NCBI GenBank assembly: GCA_044433115.1 | Contig: JAWXTY010000021.1 | Coordinates: 1-39,662 of the forward strand | Direction: 5' to 3' | Source: CAKUIA01 sp044433115 | GTDB lineage: Bacteria; Verrucomicrobiota; Verrucomicrobiia; Opitutales; Intestinicryptomonadaceae | Length of the DNA: 39,662 bases | Shown: positions 1 to 8,260 of the stretch, one piece after another | Numbering within the stretch: the stretch's first letter is position 1 | Layout of the letters: each line of letters starts with the position of its first letter | Position numbers and translations under genes: made by a program | Notes under the pieces: generated by a model | The model's database searches: none | What the model saw: only the letters and a program-made list of their open reading frames with translations | What the model was told of the DNA's origin: nothing

Positions 1-15
1 ATATAACGCCCCTTT

Positions 16-114
16 TTGGGGCGTGAGATTGCGTTTTAGGCAAGGCTTTGGGCTTTTGAGGAGGGTCGAAGCGTACTTATGTACGTGAGAGTCTCAGTAA
101 AAACTCGAAACGAA
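16..114 (+). repeat. Fold-back repeat family, left copy lacking its right end
   Basis: This 99-base stretch begins TTGGGGCGTGAGATTGCG and matches 181-279 at all but about six positions. It contains the small palindrome CGTAC-ttat-GTACG. Its right end does not continue into the expected AATATCACGCCCC terminus but runs into a terminator-like hairpin, so this copy looks truncated. At 6-24, ACGCCCC-ttttt-GGGGCGT looks like the right end of a further copy, cut by the window edge, meeting the left end of this one. No protein is likely from this region. Confidence 0.8.
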
Positions 115-141
115 ATATCTCAAAGCTTTTGATTTGCCCAC

Positions 142-176
142 AAAAAAATCTCACATCGTCAGAGTGAGACTTTTTT
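142..176. terminator. Bidirectional intrinsic terminator between two fold-back repeats
   Basis: An A-tract (142-148), the stem TCTCAC (149-154) with GTGAGA (164-169), a nine-base loop and a T-tract (171-176) form a symmetric terminator that would work in either direction. It lies about 135 bases beyond the guaA stop, so it could end the guaA transcript on the minus strand. The gene it would serve on the other side is outside the window. Confidence 0.6.
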
Positions 177-180
177 GTAT

Positions 181-305
181 TTGGGGCGTGAGATTGCGTT
201 TTAGGCAAGGCTTTGGGCTTTTGATGAGGGTCGAAGCGTACTTCTGTACGTGAGAGTCTCAGCGAAAGCCCGAAACGAAGCATAAAGCGTAATATCACGC
301 CCCAA
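181..305. repeat. Complete MITE-like fold-back element after guaA
   Basis: The left end TTGGGGCGTGAGATTGCG and the right end CGTAATATCACGCCCCAA are imperfect inverted repeats. The pairing continues inward (GGGCTTT with AAAGCCC) to a central GTAC palindrome near 237-250, so about 125 bases can fold into one long hairpin. It ends five bases before the guaA stop codon. Related copies or fragments are at 16-114, 20537-20662 and 28280-28398. No transposase is encoded. It could be a non-autonomous mobile element or a dispersed 3'-end structure. Confidence 0.75.
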
Positions 306-309
306 AAAA

Positions 310-1848
310 TTATTCCCATTCGATGGTTGAAGGCGGCTTAGACGATATATCCAAGCATACTCTGTTTATGCCTTTAACTTCGTTGATAATTCTGTTAGAA
401 ATTTTTGCAAGAATTTCGTGAGGAATGTGAGCCCAGTCTGCAGTCATTGCGTCGAGAGATTCTACTATACGCAAAGCAACAGCATTGTCGTAAGTTCTTT
501 CGTCGCCCATAACGCCTACGGTTTTTATAGGGAGGAACACTGCAAATGCTTGCCAAACTTTGTCGTAAAGACCAGCAAGTTTCATCTCTTCTAAGAGGAT
601 AGCATCAGCTTCACGTAGGAGGTCTAAGGCACGCTTGTTTAGATCGCCTATAACTCTAACGCCTAAACCAGGTCCAGGGAATGGGTGTCTCCAAAGAACT
701 TCCTTAGATAGACCTAATTCTTTACCTAAGGCACGAACTTCGTCTTTAAATAGTTCACGTAGAGGTTCTAAAAGCTTTAGTTTCATTCTCTTAGGCAAAC
801 CTCCAACATTGTGGTGGCTCTTAATTAGAGAAGCAGGGTTGCCATCTATAGATACACTTTCAATAACGTCTGGATATAGAGTGCCTTGAGCCAAATAATC
901 AACTTGACCAAGCTTTTTAACTTCCTTATCGAATACATCTACAAAAGTTTTGCCAATAATCTTACGCTTTTTCTCAGGGTCTGTAACGCCTTTAAGATTT
1001 TTCAAGAATAGCCTTTCAGCCTTAGAAGTAATCATCTTCATCTTGAAATTGTTTCTAAATAAAGTTTCAACAGCAGTTCTTTCGTTCTTACGCAACAAAC
1101 CATTATCGACAAATACGCAAGTTAGTTGATTGCCTATAGCCTTGTGTATGAGGGCAGCTGCCACAGATGAGTCTACGCCACCACTTAATCCTAAAATAAC
1201 CTTTTTATCGCCAACTTCAGCCTTGATGTCAGCTACTGCCTTTTCAACATAATTAGACATAGTCCAATTAGCTTCGCACTTAACGATGTTAAACAAGAAA
1301 TTCTTAAGCAAATTCATACCCATAGGAGTATGAGCAACTTCTGGGTGAAACTGCATACCATAAAATTTACGCTCAGAGTCTTCAATTAGTGCGTACTTAG
1401 AATTTTCAGTAACAGCTATAGCCTTAAAGCCTTCTGGCAAGACTTCAATTCTGTCGCCATGCGAATTCCAAACCTTCATAGGGCTTTCTATACCTTGAAG
1501 TAGCTCGCCAGCCTTATCAAAAGACAACAATCCATGACCGAACTCTCTATGAGTACTAGATACAACTTTCCCACCTAAAAGCTTGCCAAGCAACTGCAAT
1601 CCATAACAAATACCCAAAACAGGAACGCCCATTTTGAATATCGCCTTATCAGGCATAGGTGCATTTTTTTGCAATACGCTAGAAGGTCCTCCAGAGAGAA
1701 TAATCCCTACAACACCTTGCTTTTTTAAGTCGCTCGCCTTAGTATTATAAGGCAAAATTTCAGAGAAAACATTACATTCTCTAATTCTTCTAGCAATAAC
1801 TTGAGTATATTGCGATCCGAAATCTAATACGGCTATTTTTTGTTTCAT
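310..1848 (-). CDS. guaA: GMP synthase (glutamine-hydrolysing)
   Basis: GuaA makes GMP from XMP, ATP and glutamine, the last step of guanine nucleotide synthesis. The 512-residue protein starts with a class I glutamine amidotransferase domain: nucleophile Cys81 in GICYG, then His168 and Glu170 in QFHPE. Next is the ATP pyrophosphatase domain with the PP-loop SGGVDSS at 222-228, and last the dimerisation domain ending in the family's PPSTIEWE. Length is normal (the E. coli protein is 525). AGGAA lies just before the ATG. The gene is last in the minus-strand run, 78 bases after the zinc-ribbon gene with no obvious terminator between, so read-through is possible. The fold-back repeat begins five bases past the stop. 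Confidence 0.98.
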   Translation of the reverse strand: MKQKIAVLDFGSQYTQVIARRIRECNVFSEILPYNTKASDLKKQGVVGIILSGGPSSVLQKNAPMPDKAIFKMGVPVLGICYGLQLLGKLLGGKVVSSTHREFGHGLLSFDKAGELLQGIESPMKVWNSHGDRIEVLPEGFKAIAVTENSKYALIEDSERKFYGMQFHPEVAHTPMGMNLLKNFLFNIVKCEANWTMSNYVEKAVADIKAEVGDKKVILGLSGGVDSSVAAALIHKAIGNQLTCVFVDNGLLRKNERTAVETLFRNNFKMKMITSKAERLFLKNLKGVTDPEKKRKIIGKTFVDVFDKEVKKLGQVDYLAQGTLYPDVIESVSIDGNPASLIKSHHNVGGLPKRMKLKLLEPLRELFKDEVRALGKELGLSKEVLWRHPFPGPGLGVRVIGDLNKRALDLLREADAILLEEMKLAGLYDKVWQAFAVFLPIKTVGVMGDERTYDNAVALRIVESLDAMTADWAHIPHEILAKISNRIINEVKGINRVCLDISSKPPSTIEWE

Positions 1849-1926
1849 TTTCGAGTTCCTATATTGGAATTTGCTATTTAAAATTGTGAATATAAAAAAG
1901 TGAAAAAATAAATACTTAGGTGAGTT

Positions 1927-2154
1927 CTAAAATCTCAAACTAATATTTACTTTTTTACACGATGGGCATTGAGCCTTTTTGTCCTTTGAATAAGCTGAGT
2001 AAACTGCATTACACTTTGCACAATGGTATACATTAAACAAAGAAAATTTATTATAGTTTGCCAAAGCCTTAGCTTCCCTTCTCCTCAAAAAGAAGAATAT
2101 CAACAAAGTTGGCAACAGCACTACAAAAACTATATATACAGAAAGTGTACTCAT
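1927..2154 (-). CDS. Small membrane-anchored zinc-ribbon protein, function unknown
   Basis: This 75-residue protein has one strongly hydrophobic N-terminal segment (about residues 5-23), a basic RRR stop-transfer, and a soluble tail carrying Cys45-x2-Cys48 and Cys63-x2-Cys66, a typical zinc-ribbon spacing. A membrane anchor with the ribbon in the cytoplasm is the simplest topology. The family is not recognised. It sits between rplQ and guaA with a hairpin upstream, so it may have its own transcript or read through. No clear Shine-Dalgarno sequence is seen. The fully formed Cys quartet and the TM segment argue for a real gene. Confidence 0.75.
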   Translation of the reverse strand: MSTLSVYIVFVVLLPTLLIFFFLRRREAKALANYNKFSLFNVYHCAKCNAVYSAYSKDKKAQCPSCKKVNISLRF

Positions 2155-2170
2155 CTTAAAAAGGCAAAAC

Positions 2171-2198
2171 GTATCCTTCTTTATTAGAAAAAGGATAC
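2171..2198 (-). terminator. Hairpin after rplQ, possible weak terminator
   Basis: GTATCCTT (2171-2178) pairs perfectly with AAGGATAC (2191-2198), and two more pairs are possible inside. Read leftward, the stem is followed by GTTTTGCCTTTTT, a broken T-run, so it may terminate the ribosomal-protein transcript inefficiently or stabilise its 3' end. On the plus strand a T-run also follows, but no gene there would use it. Confidence 0.45.
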
Positions 2199-2237
2199 GT
2201 ATTCATTTTTTGTTATAGTAACAAATAAATTAGCTAA

Positions 2238-2750
2238 TTAAGCCTTAACTTCAGCAGTTTCTTCAACTGTTTCAGTAGCTTCAACAACTTCTGCAGTTGC
2301 TTCTACAGCTTCTTTTTTAGAAGTTTTCTTAGCAGCCTTTTTCTTAGAGCCCTTTTTGTAGCCCTTGTCGTCTGCTTCGATTAGCTCTATTAAAGCCATA
2401 GGAGCAGCATCGCCAACACGTTCTAATAATTTGTAGATACGTGTATAGCCACCATTCCTATTTGTGAACTTTTCAGCCTTTTCGTTAAATAACAACCTAA
2501 CAGCAGTTTCATCTCTAACTTGAGACAACGCCAATCTGCGATAGTGCAATTTAACAGCCTTATCTTCAGTTTGGGCAGCCTTTTTAGCCAAAGTTATGAT
2601 TTTTTCTGCAAATGGACGCAAAGCTTTTGCATATCCAAGAGTTGTTTGTATTCTGTCGTGTAGAAAAAGTGCAGTTGAAAGAGAAGCCATAATAGCTGCT
2701 CTGTGCTCTTTTTTAACACCTAATTGATGTCTGTGTTTGTTATGACGCAT
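2238..2750 (-). CDS. rplQ: 50S ribosomal protein L17
   Basis: L17 binds 23S rRNA in the large subunit. The first 125 or so residues are a normal L17 (MRHNKHRHQLGVKKEHRAA at the start). The protein then continues for about 45 residues, first Lys/Ala-rich and then Glu/Val/Ala/Thr-rich, giving 170 residues against roughly 120-130 for the common core. A similar acidic tail occurs on RpsK and RplO in the same operon. It follows rpoA by 27 bases, the classic alpha-operon ending, and a hairpin lies downstream. Confidence 0.97.
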   Translation of the reverse strand: MRHNKHRHQLGVKKEHRAAIMASLSTALFLHDRIQTTLGYAKALRPFAEKIITLAKKAAQTEDKAVKLHYRRLALSQVRDETAVRLLFNEKAEKFTNRNGGYTRIYKLLERVGDAAPMALIELIEADDKGYKKGSKKKAAKKTSKKEAVEATAEVVEATETVEETAEVKA

Positions 2751-2777
2751 TGTCTAAATCCTATTTCTAAATAATTA

Positions 2778-3770
2778 TTATATCTGATCGATCAAACCTT
2801 CGTTTATCTTCATACCTAAAGATAAACCTATTTGCTCTAGCTTAGCCTTGATTTCATTTAAAGACTTCTTACCAAAGTTACGATATTTCAACATTTCTTG
2901 TTCGCTCTTCATTGCAAGCTCGCCAACAGTAGTAATGTTAGCATTGTTCAAGCAATTAGCAGCACGAACAGAAAGTTCTATTTCGTTTACACTCATATTC
3001 AATAGCTTACGCAATCTGTTTTGTTCTTCACTAACTTCCTTGCCTTCAGCTTCAAATTCGTATTCTTCATCATTGATTGTGTCGAATACATCTACGTGTA
3101 ACTTCAATATAGTAGCCGCTTCTTTCATAGCATCGTCTGGAGTGATACGACCATCTGTCCACACTTCCAAATTCAACTTATCAAAATTAGTCATATGTCC
3201 AACACGAGTAGCTACAACTTCAACCTTTACCAAATCGATAGGGCTAAACTTTGAGTCAATCGCAATTACACCTATAGCTTGGTCAGGATATTTGTTTTCT
3301 TCAGCTTCTCTCCAGCCTCTTCCAACTGATATTTGAACCTCAGCTTGAAATCTTTGCTTAGTGTCTAAAGTACATATTACTTGGTCAGGGTTTACTACAG
3401 TAATGTCAGCGTCAGCTTGTATATCTGCAGCAGTAACTGGACCTTCCTTTTCAACATCGATAATCAAACGCTTGTCGCTACGAGCATTGTTGATTAACTT
3501 AATTTGTTTTAAGTTAAGAACGATGTCTGTAACGTCTTCTACTACGCCTGTTATGCTTTGGAATTCGTGGTTAACACCCTCAATCTTAATAGAGCTAATT
3601 GCAGCTCCTTCGATAGAGCTTAACAACACTCTTCTTAGCATATTACCAACTGTGTACCCAAAGCCCGTTTCAAAGGGTTCTGCAGTATACTTAGCATACA
3701 CGGCAGTTGCCGACGCCTCATCTTTTACGAGGCGATTTGGAAGTTCTAATTTTCCGAGTCTTTTGGCCAT
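2778..3770 (-). CDS. rpoA: DNA-directed RNA polymerase subunit alpha
   Basis: RpoA nucleates RNA polymerase assembly through its N-terminal domain dimer and touches promoters and activators through its C-terminal domain. The 330 residues are full length. The N-terminal domain carries GNMLRRVLLSSIEGAAI, a dimer-interface signature. A linker near 235-255 leads to the C-terminal helix-hairpin-helix region (SVRAANCLNNANITTVGEL, then NFGKKSLNEIKAKL). AAGGA precedes the ATG. It sits between rpsD and rplQ in the standard alpha-operon position. The sequence style resembles Verrucomicrobiota RpoA. Confidence 0.98.
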   Translation of the reverse strand: MAKRLGKLELPNRLVKDEASATAVYAKYTAEPFETGFGYTVGNMLRRVLLSSIEGAAISSIKIEGVNHEFQSITGVVEDVTDIVLNLKQIKLINNARSDKRLIIDVEKEGPVTAADIQADADITVVNPDQVICTLDTKQRFQAEVQISVGRGWREAEENKYPDQAIGVIAIDSKFSPIDLVKVEVVATRVGHMTNFDKLNLEVWTDGRITPDDAMKEAATILKLHVDVFDTINDEEYEFEAEGKEVSEEQNRLRKLLNMSVNEIELSVRAANCLNNANITTVGELAMKSEQEMLKYRNFGKKSLNEIKAKLEQIGLSLGMKINEGLIDQI

Positions 3771-3792
3771 TTTAATCCTTTTTTATTTATGA

Positions 3793-4401
3793 TTATCTAG
3801 AGTAGAATTCTACAATGAGCTGTTCATTGATAGTCTTGTCCATTTCATCACGGATTGGCAAACGGCTAATAGTACCCTTGAAAGTACCTTCTGCCTTTTC
3901 CAACCAAGCTGGAACTGGACGTAAAACTGAATCGTCAAGACCTCTTTGTGCCAACTGACGTGAATTGCTCTTTTCAGAAACTTCTACTACACAACCAGGT
4001 TTGCAAGTATAGCTAGGAATATCTGTTTTGATACCATTAACTAATACGTGTCCGTGTGTAACCATTTGTCTTGCAGCCTTACGAGTACGTGCAAAACCTA
4101 ATAAATAAATTACGTTATCCAAACGGCAATCTAATAATTGCATAAAGATTTCGCCTGTAACGCCTCTTTGTTTCTTAGCACGTTCAAATGTCAAACGGAA
4201 TTGCTTTTCAGTCAAACCGTACATATAACGTAACTTTTGTTTTTCGTTTAATCCCATTGCGTACTCAGAAGCTTTTCTGCGTAAACGTGGTCCGTGAATG
4301 CCTGGCAAATATGCTTTTCTTTCCTCAGCTTTTTTAGATTGGAAAATAGCTTGCCCAAAACGGCGATTAATTCTACTTGTTGGTCCTGTATAACGAGCCA
4401 T
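3793..4401 (-). CDS. rpsD: 30S ribosomal protein S4
   Basis: S4 is a primary 16S rRNA-binding protein of the small subunit and, in many bacteria, the translational repressor of the alpha operon. The 202 residues have the usual size. The S4 RNA-binding domain is visible around 92-150 (RLDNVIYLLGFARTRKAARQMVTHGHVLVNG). The N-terminal zinc-binding Cys cluster found in some S4 proteins is absent, so this is the Cys-free form. It lies 24 bases after rpsK and 22 before rpoA. Whether it autoregulates here cannot be seen. Confidence 0.98.
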   Translation of the reverse strand: MARYTGPTSRINRRFGQAIFQSKKAEERKAYLPGIHGPRLRRKASEYAMGLNEKQKLRYMYGLTEKQFRLTFERAKKQRGVTGEIFMQLLDCRLDNVIYLLGFARTRKAARQMVTHGHVLVNGIKTDIPSYTCKPGCVVEVSEKSNSRQLAQRGLDDSVLRPVPAWLEKAEGTFKGTISRLPIRDEMDKTINEQLIVEFYSR

Positions 4402-4425
4402 ATTATAAATACTTTCTTTTTAAAA

Positions 4426-4932
4426 TTATACTCTTCTTGCTTTGCGTGGACGGCAACCATTGTGAGGTACTGGAGTAGCATCAACTATAGAGTTTACGCT
4501 GAAACCTAATGCTTGCAATGATCTAATTGCTGCATCTCTTCCCATACCTGGTCCTCTTACCTTAATAGCAACTTCCTTCATACCATGGCTCATTGCAACC
4601 TTACCTGCATCTTGAGTAACCATTTGTGCGGCATAAGCAGTGCTCTTTCTTGAACCTCTAAAGTTCATCTTACCAGCACTAGACCAGCTAATTACATTGC
4701 CGTGGGCATCTGTAAAAGTAACCTTAGTGTTGTTAAATGTTGCATTGATATGACAAACACCTGTTTGTACATTCTTGCTACCTTTTGCTTTACGTACCTT
4801 AATTTCGCCGATTTCTTCAGCTAATAAGTCTTTTGCTGTTGGTTGAGAAGGTCTTTGCTCTTTTTGTTCAGCAACAACTTCTTCTGTAGCAACAATTTCT
4901 TCTACTGTATTATTCGCTTGTTCTTCGCTCAT
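4426..4932 (-). CDS. rpsK: 30S ribosomal protein S11 with N-terminal extension
   Basis: S11 lies on the small-subunit platform near the mRNA exit. The conserved part starts near residue 50 and includes GVCHINATFNNTKVTFTD and the C-terminal PHNGCRPRKARRV. In front is a Glu/Val/Ala-rich extension of roughly 40 residues (for example VEEIVATEEVVAEQ), which makes the protein 168 residues against about 129 for E. coli. No internal Met fits a canonical S11 start, which argues that the extension is translated. It lies 22 bases after rpsM. Confidence 0.97.
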   Translation of the reverse strand: MSEEQANNTVEEIVATEEVVAEQKEQRPSQPTAKDLLAEEIGEIKVRKAKGSKNVQTGVCHINATFNNTKVTFTDAHGNVISWSSAGKMNFRGSRKSTAYAAQMVTQDAGKVAMSHGMKEVAIKVRGPGMGRDAAIRSLQALGFSVNSIVDATPVPHNGCRPRKARRV

Positions 4933-4954
4933 TTCTTTATCTACTAGTATTTAA

Positions 4955-5329
4955 TTATTTCTTGCTTACAACGCCAACAGTCTTCTTCGCACCCTTACGA
5001 GTACGTGCATTTGTGCTTGTACGTTGACCTCTAACTGGTAAACCCTTAACATGACGAAGACCTCTATAACTTCTTACAGCAGCTAGTCTCTTTAAGTTTC
5101 CACTTATCTCACGACGCAAATCACCTTCAAACTTAAATTGTCTTTCAGTAATTACGTTTGCAATTTTGTTTAGTTGCTCTTCAGACAAGTCTTGAGCACG
5201 AGTTTCAGGAGTGATACCTACTTCTTTGCAAATAATCTTTGCTCTAGCAGGACCAATCCCATATATATATTGTAGTGCATATTCTGCACGCTTATTGTTT
5301 GGTATATCTACACCGAGTAATCTTGGCAT
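4955..5329 (-). CDS. rpsM: 30S ribosomal protein S13
   Basis: S13 sits in the head of the 30S subunit, contacts the P-site tRNA through its tail and bridges to the 50S. The 124 residues have normal length: MPRLLGVDIPNNKR at the start, a helix-hairpin-helix (YIYGIGPARAKIICKEVGI), the GLRHVKGLPVRGQRT rRNA-binding segment and a very basic tail. It opens the alpha-operon part of the cluster, 94 bases after map. The 94-base gap holds neither infA nor rpmJ, which commonly come before rpsM. No Shine-Dalgarno sequence is visible. Confidence 0.98.
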   Translation of the reverse strand: MPRLLGVDIPNNKRAEYALQYIYGIGPARAKIICKEVGITPETRAQDLSEEQLNKIANVITERQFKFEGDLRREISGNLKRLAAVRSYRGLRHVKGLPVRGQRTSTNARTRKGAKKTVGVVSKK

Positions 5330-5332
5330 TTT

Positions 5333-5363
5333 ATTTTATATTGTTAAAAGATTTTATATTGTT
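5333..5363 (-). promoter_or_regulatory. Duplicated TATAAAAT motif upstream of rpsM
   Basis: The 13-mer AACAATATAAAAT (minus strand) occurs twice, at 5333-5345 and 5351-5363, exactly 18 bases apart, just before the rpsM ATG. Each copy contains a plausible -10 box, but neither has a convincing -35 box 16-18 bases upstream. It may be a weak internal promoter for the alpha part of the operon or merely an AT-rich duplication. Confidence 0.25.
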
Positions 5364-5423
5364 GATTTTTTCCCATTTGGAAAGCTTTTTTTTCAAATAT
5401 CGCTAATTTTTTGCATTTTTTTG

Positions 5424-6191
5424 CTAAATATCAGCAATAGTTAGTATCTCAGGGGCTGATTCTGTTACCAAAATCGTATGTTCCGAGTGGCTACTCGCTT
5501 TGCCGTCCTTCGTTTTTATAGTCCAACCATCGTCGCACTCTAAAATTTTTGGACTACCTAAAGTAATCATCGGTTCAATCGCCAAAGTCATTCCAGCTTT
5601 TAATAAAGCTCCAGTGCCAGCTCTCCCATAATTTGGGATTTGTGGCTCTTCGTGTAAAGCTCTGCCTACGCCATGACCAGTAAATTCCTTTACTATGCCG
5701 TAGCCCGCCTTCTCTACACAAGCTTGTATAGCCGCTGAAATGTCGCCAACTCTATTTCCTACTACAGCTGCCTCGATGCCCTTGAAAAGTGCAGCCCTTG
5801 ATGTTTCCACCAAATCAACTACTTCCTTTGCAACATCGCCAACCATAATCGTCCTAGCATTGTCTCCAGCAAAACCCTTATAGATAACGCATACGTCCAT
5901 TGAAACTATATCGCCAGCTTTTAGTATTCTATTCTTAGAACCTATACCGTGTATAACTTCGTCATTTACTGACGTACATATATAAGAGGGAAATCGTAAA
6001 TTGCCAAGTTTGTACTTATATGAAGCACTTCTTACAGAATATTCTGCCATAAATTCTTTGGCCGCCTGATCGATTTCCCAGGTGGATATGCCCTCACGTA
6101 CCACTCGGCAGAGTTTTTCTAGTACATTTGCGGCAATCACGCATGCTTTTCGCATAATCATTAAATCTCTTTGAGATTTTATTGTAATCAT
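5424..6191 (-). CDS. map: Methionine aminopeptidase type I
   Basis: Map removes the N-terminal methionine from new proteins in the cytoplasm. The 255-residue enzyme has all the pita-bread fold active-site residues: His81 (VIHGIG), metal ligands Asp99 (SMDV), Asp110 (GDNART), His173 (GHGVG), Glu206 (AIEP) and Glu237 (SEHT). Length is normal for type Ia enzymes without an extra zinc domain. It follows secY after a 139-base gap, a common arrangement, but adk, which often sits between them, is absent. AGAAGG lies about 11 bases before the ATG. Confidence 0.98.
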   Translation of the reverse strand: MITIKSQRDLMIMRKACVIAANVLEKLCRVVREGISTWEIDQAAKEFMAEYSVRSASYKYKLGNLRFPSYICTSVNDEVIHGIGSKNRILKAGDIVSMDVCVIYKGFAGDNARTIMVGDVAKEVVDLVETSRAALFKGIEAAVVGNRVGDISAAIQACVEKAGYGIVKEFTGHGVGRALHEEPQIPNYGRAGTGALLKAGMTLAIEPMITLGSPKILECDDGWTIKTKDGKASSHSEHTILVTESAPEILTIADI

Positions 6192-6292
6192 ACTTTACGC
6201 GCCTTCTATATTTAATTGTTAAAAGAACAAATTTTTAATGAATTATAAAAGATTTCAAAATCAAATCTCAAAATCTCTATATTCATCTTCAA

Positions 6293-6320
6293 AGCCCTAC
6301 CCCATTAAAGAGGCAAGGCT
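6293..6320 (-). other. Intercistronic hairpin between secY and map
   Basis: In the minus-strand transcript an 11-base stem can form between the two arms (complements of 6310-6320 and 6293-6303), including three G-U pairs, with a six-base loop. It lies eleven bases after the secY stop. The bases that follow (CTTTGAAG) are not a T-run, so it is not a standard terminator. It might separate secY and map expression by RNA processing or stabilise the upstream RNA. Confidence 0.4.
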
Positions 6321-6330
6321 CTAAAAAATT

Positions 6331-7764
6331 TTATCTCAACGCCCAAGCTGATATGCCCACGATTATTATTATCAATAATGGTGTCCACAACGCCCAAAGC
6401 GATTTTAATTGTTTAGTATCAATAAGCTCAGTCTTTTGTCCTACGCTCCTACCACGAATTCTGCCCTTTTGCAAGAAACCATCGTAATGACGTTGTAACA
6501 AATAAGTCTCAACTTGCTTCATTGTATCCAATGACACACCGACTGCAATCAAAGCACCTGTACCTCCGAAGAAGCCAGCAATGATTTGAGGTACACCCCA
6601 TGCTTGAGATAATATATTCGGAAATACTGCAACTACTGTCAAGAAAATAGCACCAACTAATGTCAATCTTGTCATAATAAAGTCTAAATACTTGCCAGTT
6701 GGCTCTCCTGGGCGTACGCCTGGGATATAACCGCCATATCTCTTTAAGTCATCTGCAATTTGCAAAGGCTTAAACATAATTGATACCCAAAAATATGAAA
6801 ATAAGAATATTAACACACCAAATGCAAGATTGTGCATAGATGGGCTAAAATATCCAAATATTTGTTGAGGCAATAGCAAAATTGCACTTGCAAAGATTAT
6901 TGGCATAACGCCTGCATAATTAACTTTTAATGGCAAATATGAGCTTTGACCACCCATAATCTTGTTACCTACTACTCTTTTTGCGTATTGTACAGGTATC
7001 TTTCTAAGACCTTGTATCATCATAATAATAGCAGCTGCAACAATCAATAATAACACCAACAAGAAGAAAGCCTTGTGATAGCTCAATGCAGCTTCAGAAC
7101 CTACAGGTGTGTTAAACACTAATGTATACATCAATGTCAACGCCTTAGGCAAGTCTGCCAAGATACCAACAGTAATCAATATAGATATACCATTGCCTAT
7201 CCCCTTTTGTGTTATTTGTTCGCCTAACCACATCATTATAGCTGAGCCAGTTACCAAAAATACAGTACCCATCAACATAAAGAGAGGCTTACTGCCCATT
7301 ACTACTAAAGAGCCATATTCTGCTTGGTTAAAACCAGAGAACAACGCCTCAGGAGAATACGATAAGGCATAAAGCATCATTATACCCTGAATAGCAGCAA
7401 TTAATAAAGTTAAATAACGTGTGTACTGAGTAATCTTTTGCCTACCTATTTCGCCTTCTTGCATCAAACGTGCAATACTAGGCATAACTGCCCCCATCAA
7501 TTGAAATATGATAGAAGCTGAGATATAAGGCATAATGCCCAAAGCAAACAATGCACCATTGCCCATTGCTCCACCTGTGAACATATTGTATAAGCCAAGC
7601 AAACCATCACCCGAATTGCCACCACTTGCAACAAGTGGTGCCATATCTATACCAGGAAGTGGAATGCTAGCTCCTACTCTAGCTACAAACACAAGACCTA
7701 ACATCAACATAATACGTTGACGTAATTCTTGGATTTTAAAGCAATTTGTAAATGCACTTAGCAT
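6331..7764 (-). CDS. secY: Protein translocase subunit SecY
   Basis: SecY is the channel of the Sec translocon in the inner membrane. The 477-residue protein shows about ten hydrophobic segments and family signatures: GIMPYISASIIFQL (TM2 region), GIGNGISILI, the cytoplasmic loop with IPVQYAKR, and YGGYIPGVRPGEPT. It is slightly longer than E. coli SecY (443), mainly through an extended first periplasmic loop with a Gly/Ser stretch (ASGGNSGDG). It follows rplO by 19 bases, the standard spc-operon order. Confidence 0.98.
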   Translation of the reverse strand: MLSAFTNCFKIQELRQRIMLMLGLVFVARVGASIPLPGIDMAPLVASGGNSGDGLLGLYNMFTGGAMGNGALFALGIMPYISASIIFQLMGAVMPSIARLMQEGEIGRQKITQYTRYLTLLIAAIQGIMMLYALSYSPEALFSGFNQAEYGSLVVMGSKPLFMLMGTVFLVTGSAIMMWLGEQITQKGIGNGISILITVGILADLPKALTLMYTLVFNTPVGSEAALSYHKAFFLLVLLLIVAAAIIMMIQGLRKIPVQYAKRVVGNKIMGGQSSYLPLKVNYAGVMPIIFASAILLLPQQIFGYFSPSMHNLAFGVLIFLFSYFWVSIMFKPLQIADDLKRYGGYIPGVRPGEPTGKYLDFIMTRLTLVGAIFLTVVAVFPNILSQAWGVPQIIAGFFGGTGALIAVGVSLDTMKQVETYLLQRHYDGFLQKGRIRGRSVGQKTELIDTKQLKSLWALWTPLLIIIIVGISAWALR

Positions 7765-7783
7765 AATATTTTCCCGTTATGTA

Positions 7784-8260
7784 TTATTCAGATGCCTCAG
7801 TTGCCTCAACAACAACTTCAGAAGTCAATACAGCCTTGCCACCAGCAGCTTCAATAGCAGCTTTCGCACTAGCAGAAAACTTGTCTGCTACAACTGTCAT
7901 CTTCTTAGTCAATTTGCCTAAGCCTAAAACCTTAACTAACTTTGCATTAGGACGAACAAAACCAGCTATAATCATATCTAGCTTTGTAACTTCTTCTAAG
8001 TCAAATAACTCCAATGAAGCCAAGTTTACTGAAGCATACTCAACTCTAAATCTATAGTTATTGAAACCTCTGTGTGGAAGTTTTCTATATAAAGGCATTT
8101 GACCACCTTCGAAACCAGGGCGAACTCCGCCACCAGAACGAGCCTTCATACCTTTATGTCCCTTACCAGAAGTCTTACCATGACCACTGCCTACACCGCA
8201 ACCTAAACGCTTTGTAGCGTGTTTTGCACCCTTTGGATTTGAAAGATTGTGTAATTTCAT
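7784..8260 (-). CDS. rplO: 50S ribosomal protein L15
   Basis: L15 is a late-assembling 23S rRNA-binding protein. The N-terminal Gly/Lys/Arg-rich arm (GCGVGSGHGKTSGKGHKGMKA, broken here: key part GSGHGKTSGKGHKG) and the VRPGFEGGQMPLYRKLPHRG segment are diagnostic. The 158 residues include a short acidic ending (EVVVEATEASE) beyond the usual core, echoing the tails on RplQ and RpsK. It lies 31 bases after rpsE. rpmD (L30), which often sits in this gap, cannot fit. Confidence 0.98.
   Translation of the reverse strand: MKLHNLSNPKGAKHATKRLGCGVGSGHGKTSGKGHKGMKARSGGGVRPGFEGGQMPLYRKLPHRGFNNYRFRVEYASVNLASLELFDLEEVTKLDMIIAGFVRPNAKLVKVLGLGKLTKKMTVVADKFSASAKAAIEAAGGKAVLTSEVVVEATEASE

Noticed and set aside
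77..319. Minus-strand open frame of 80 residues across the fold-back repeats
   Set aside because: It consists of the two repeat copies and the guaA stop region; repeated residues follow the DNA repeat.
4248..4484. Open frame of 78 residues overlapping rpsD and rpsK on the same strand
   Set aside because: Lies in another frame of two certain ribosomal genes and has no family features.
6293..6320. Terminator between secY and map
   Set aside because: The stem is good, but no T-run follows on the minus strand, so only a hairpin is reported.
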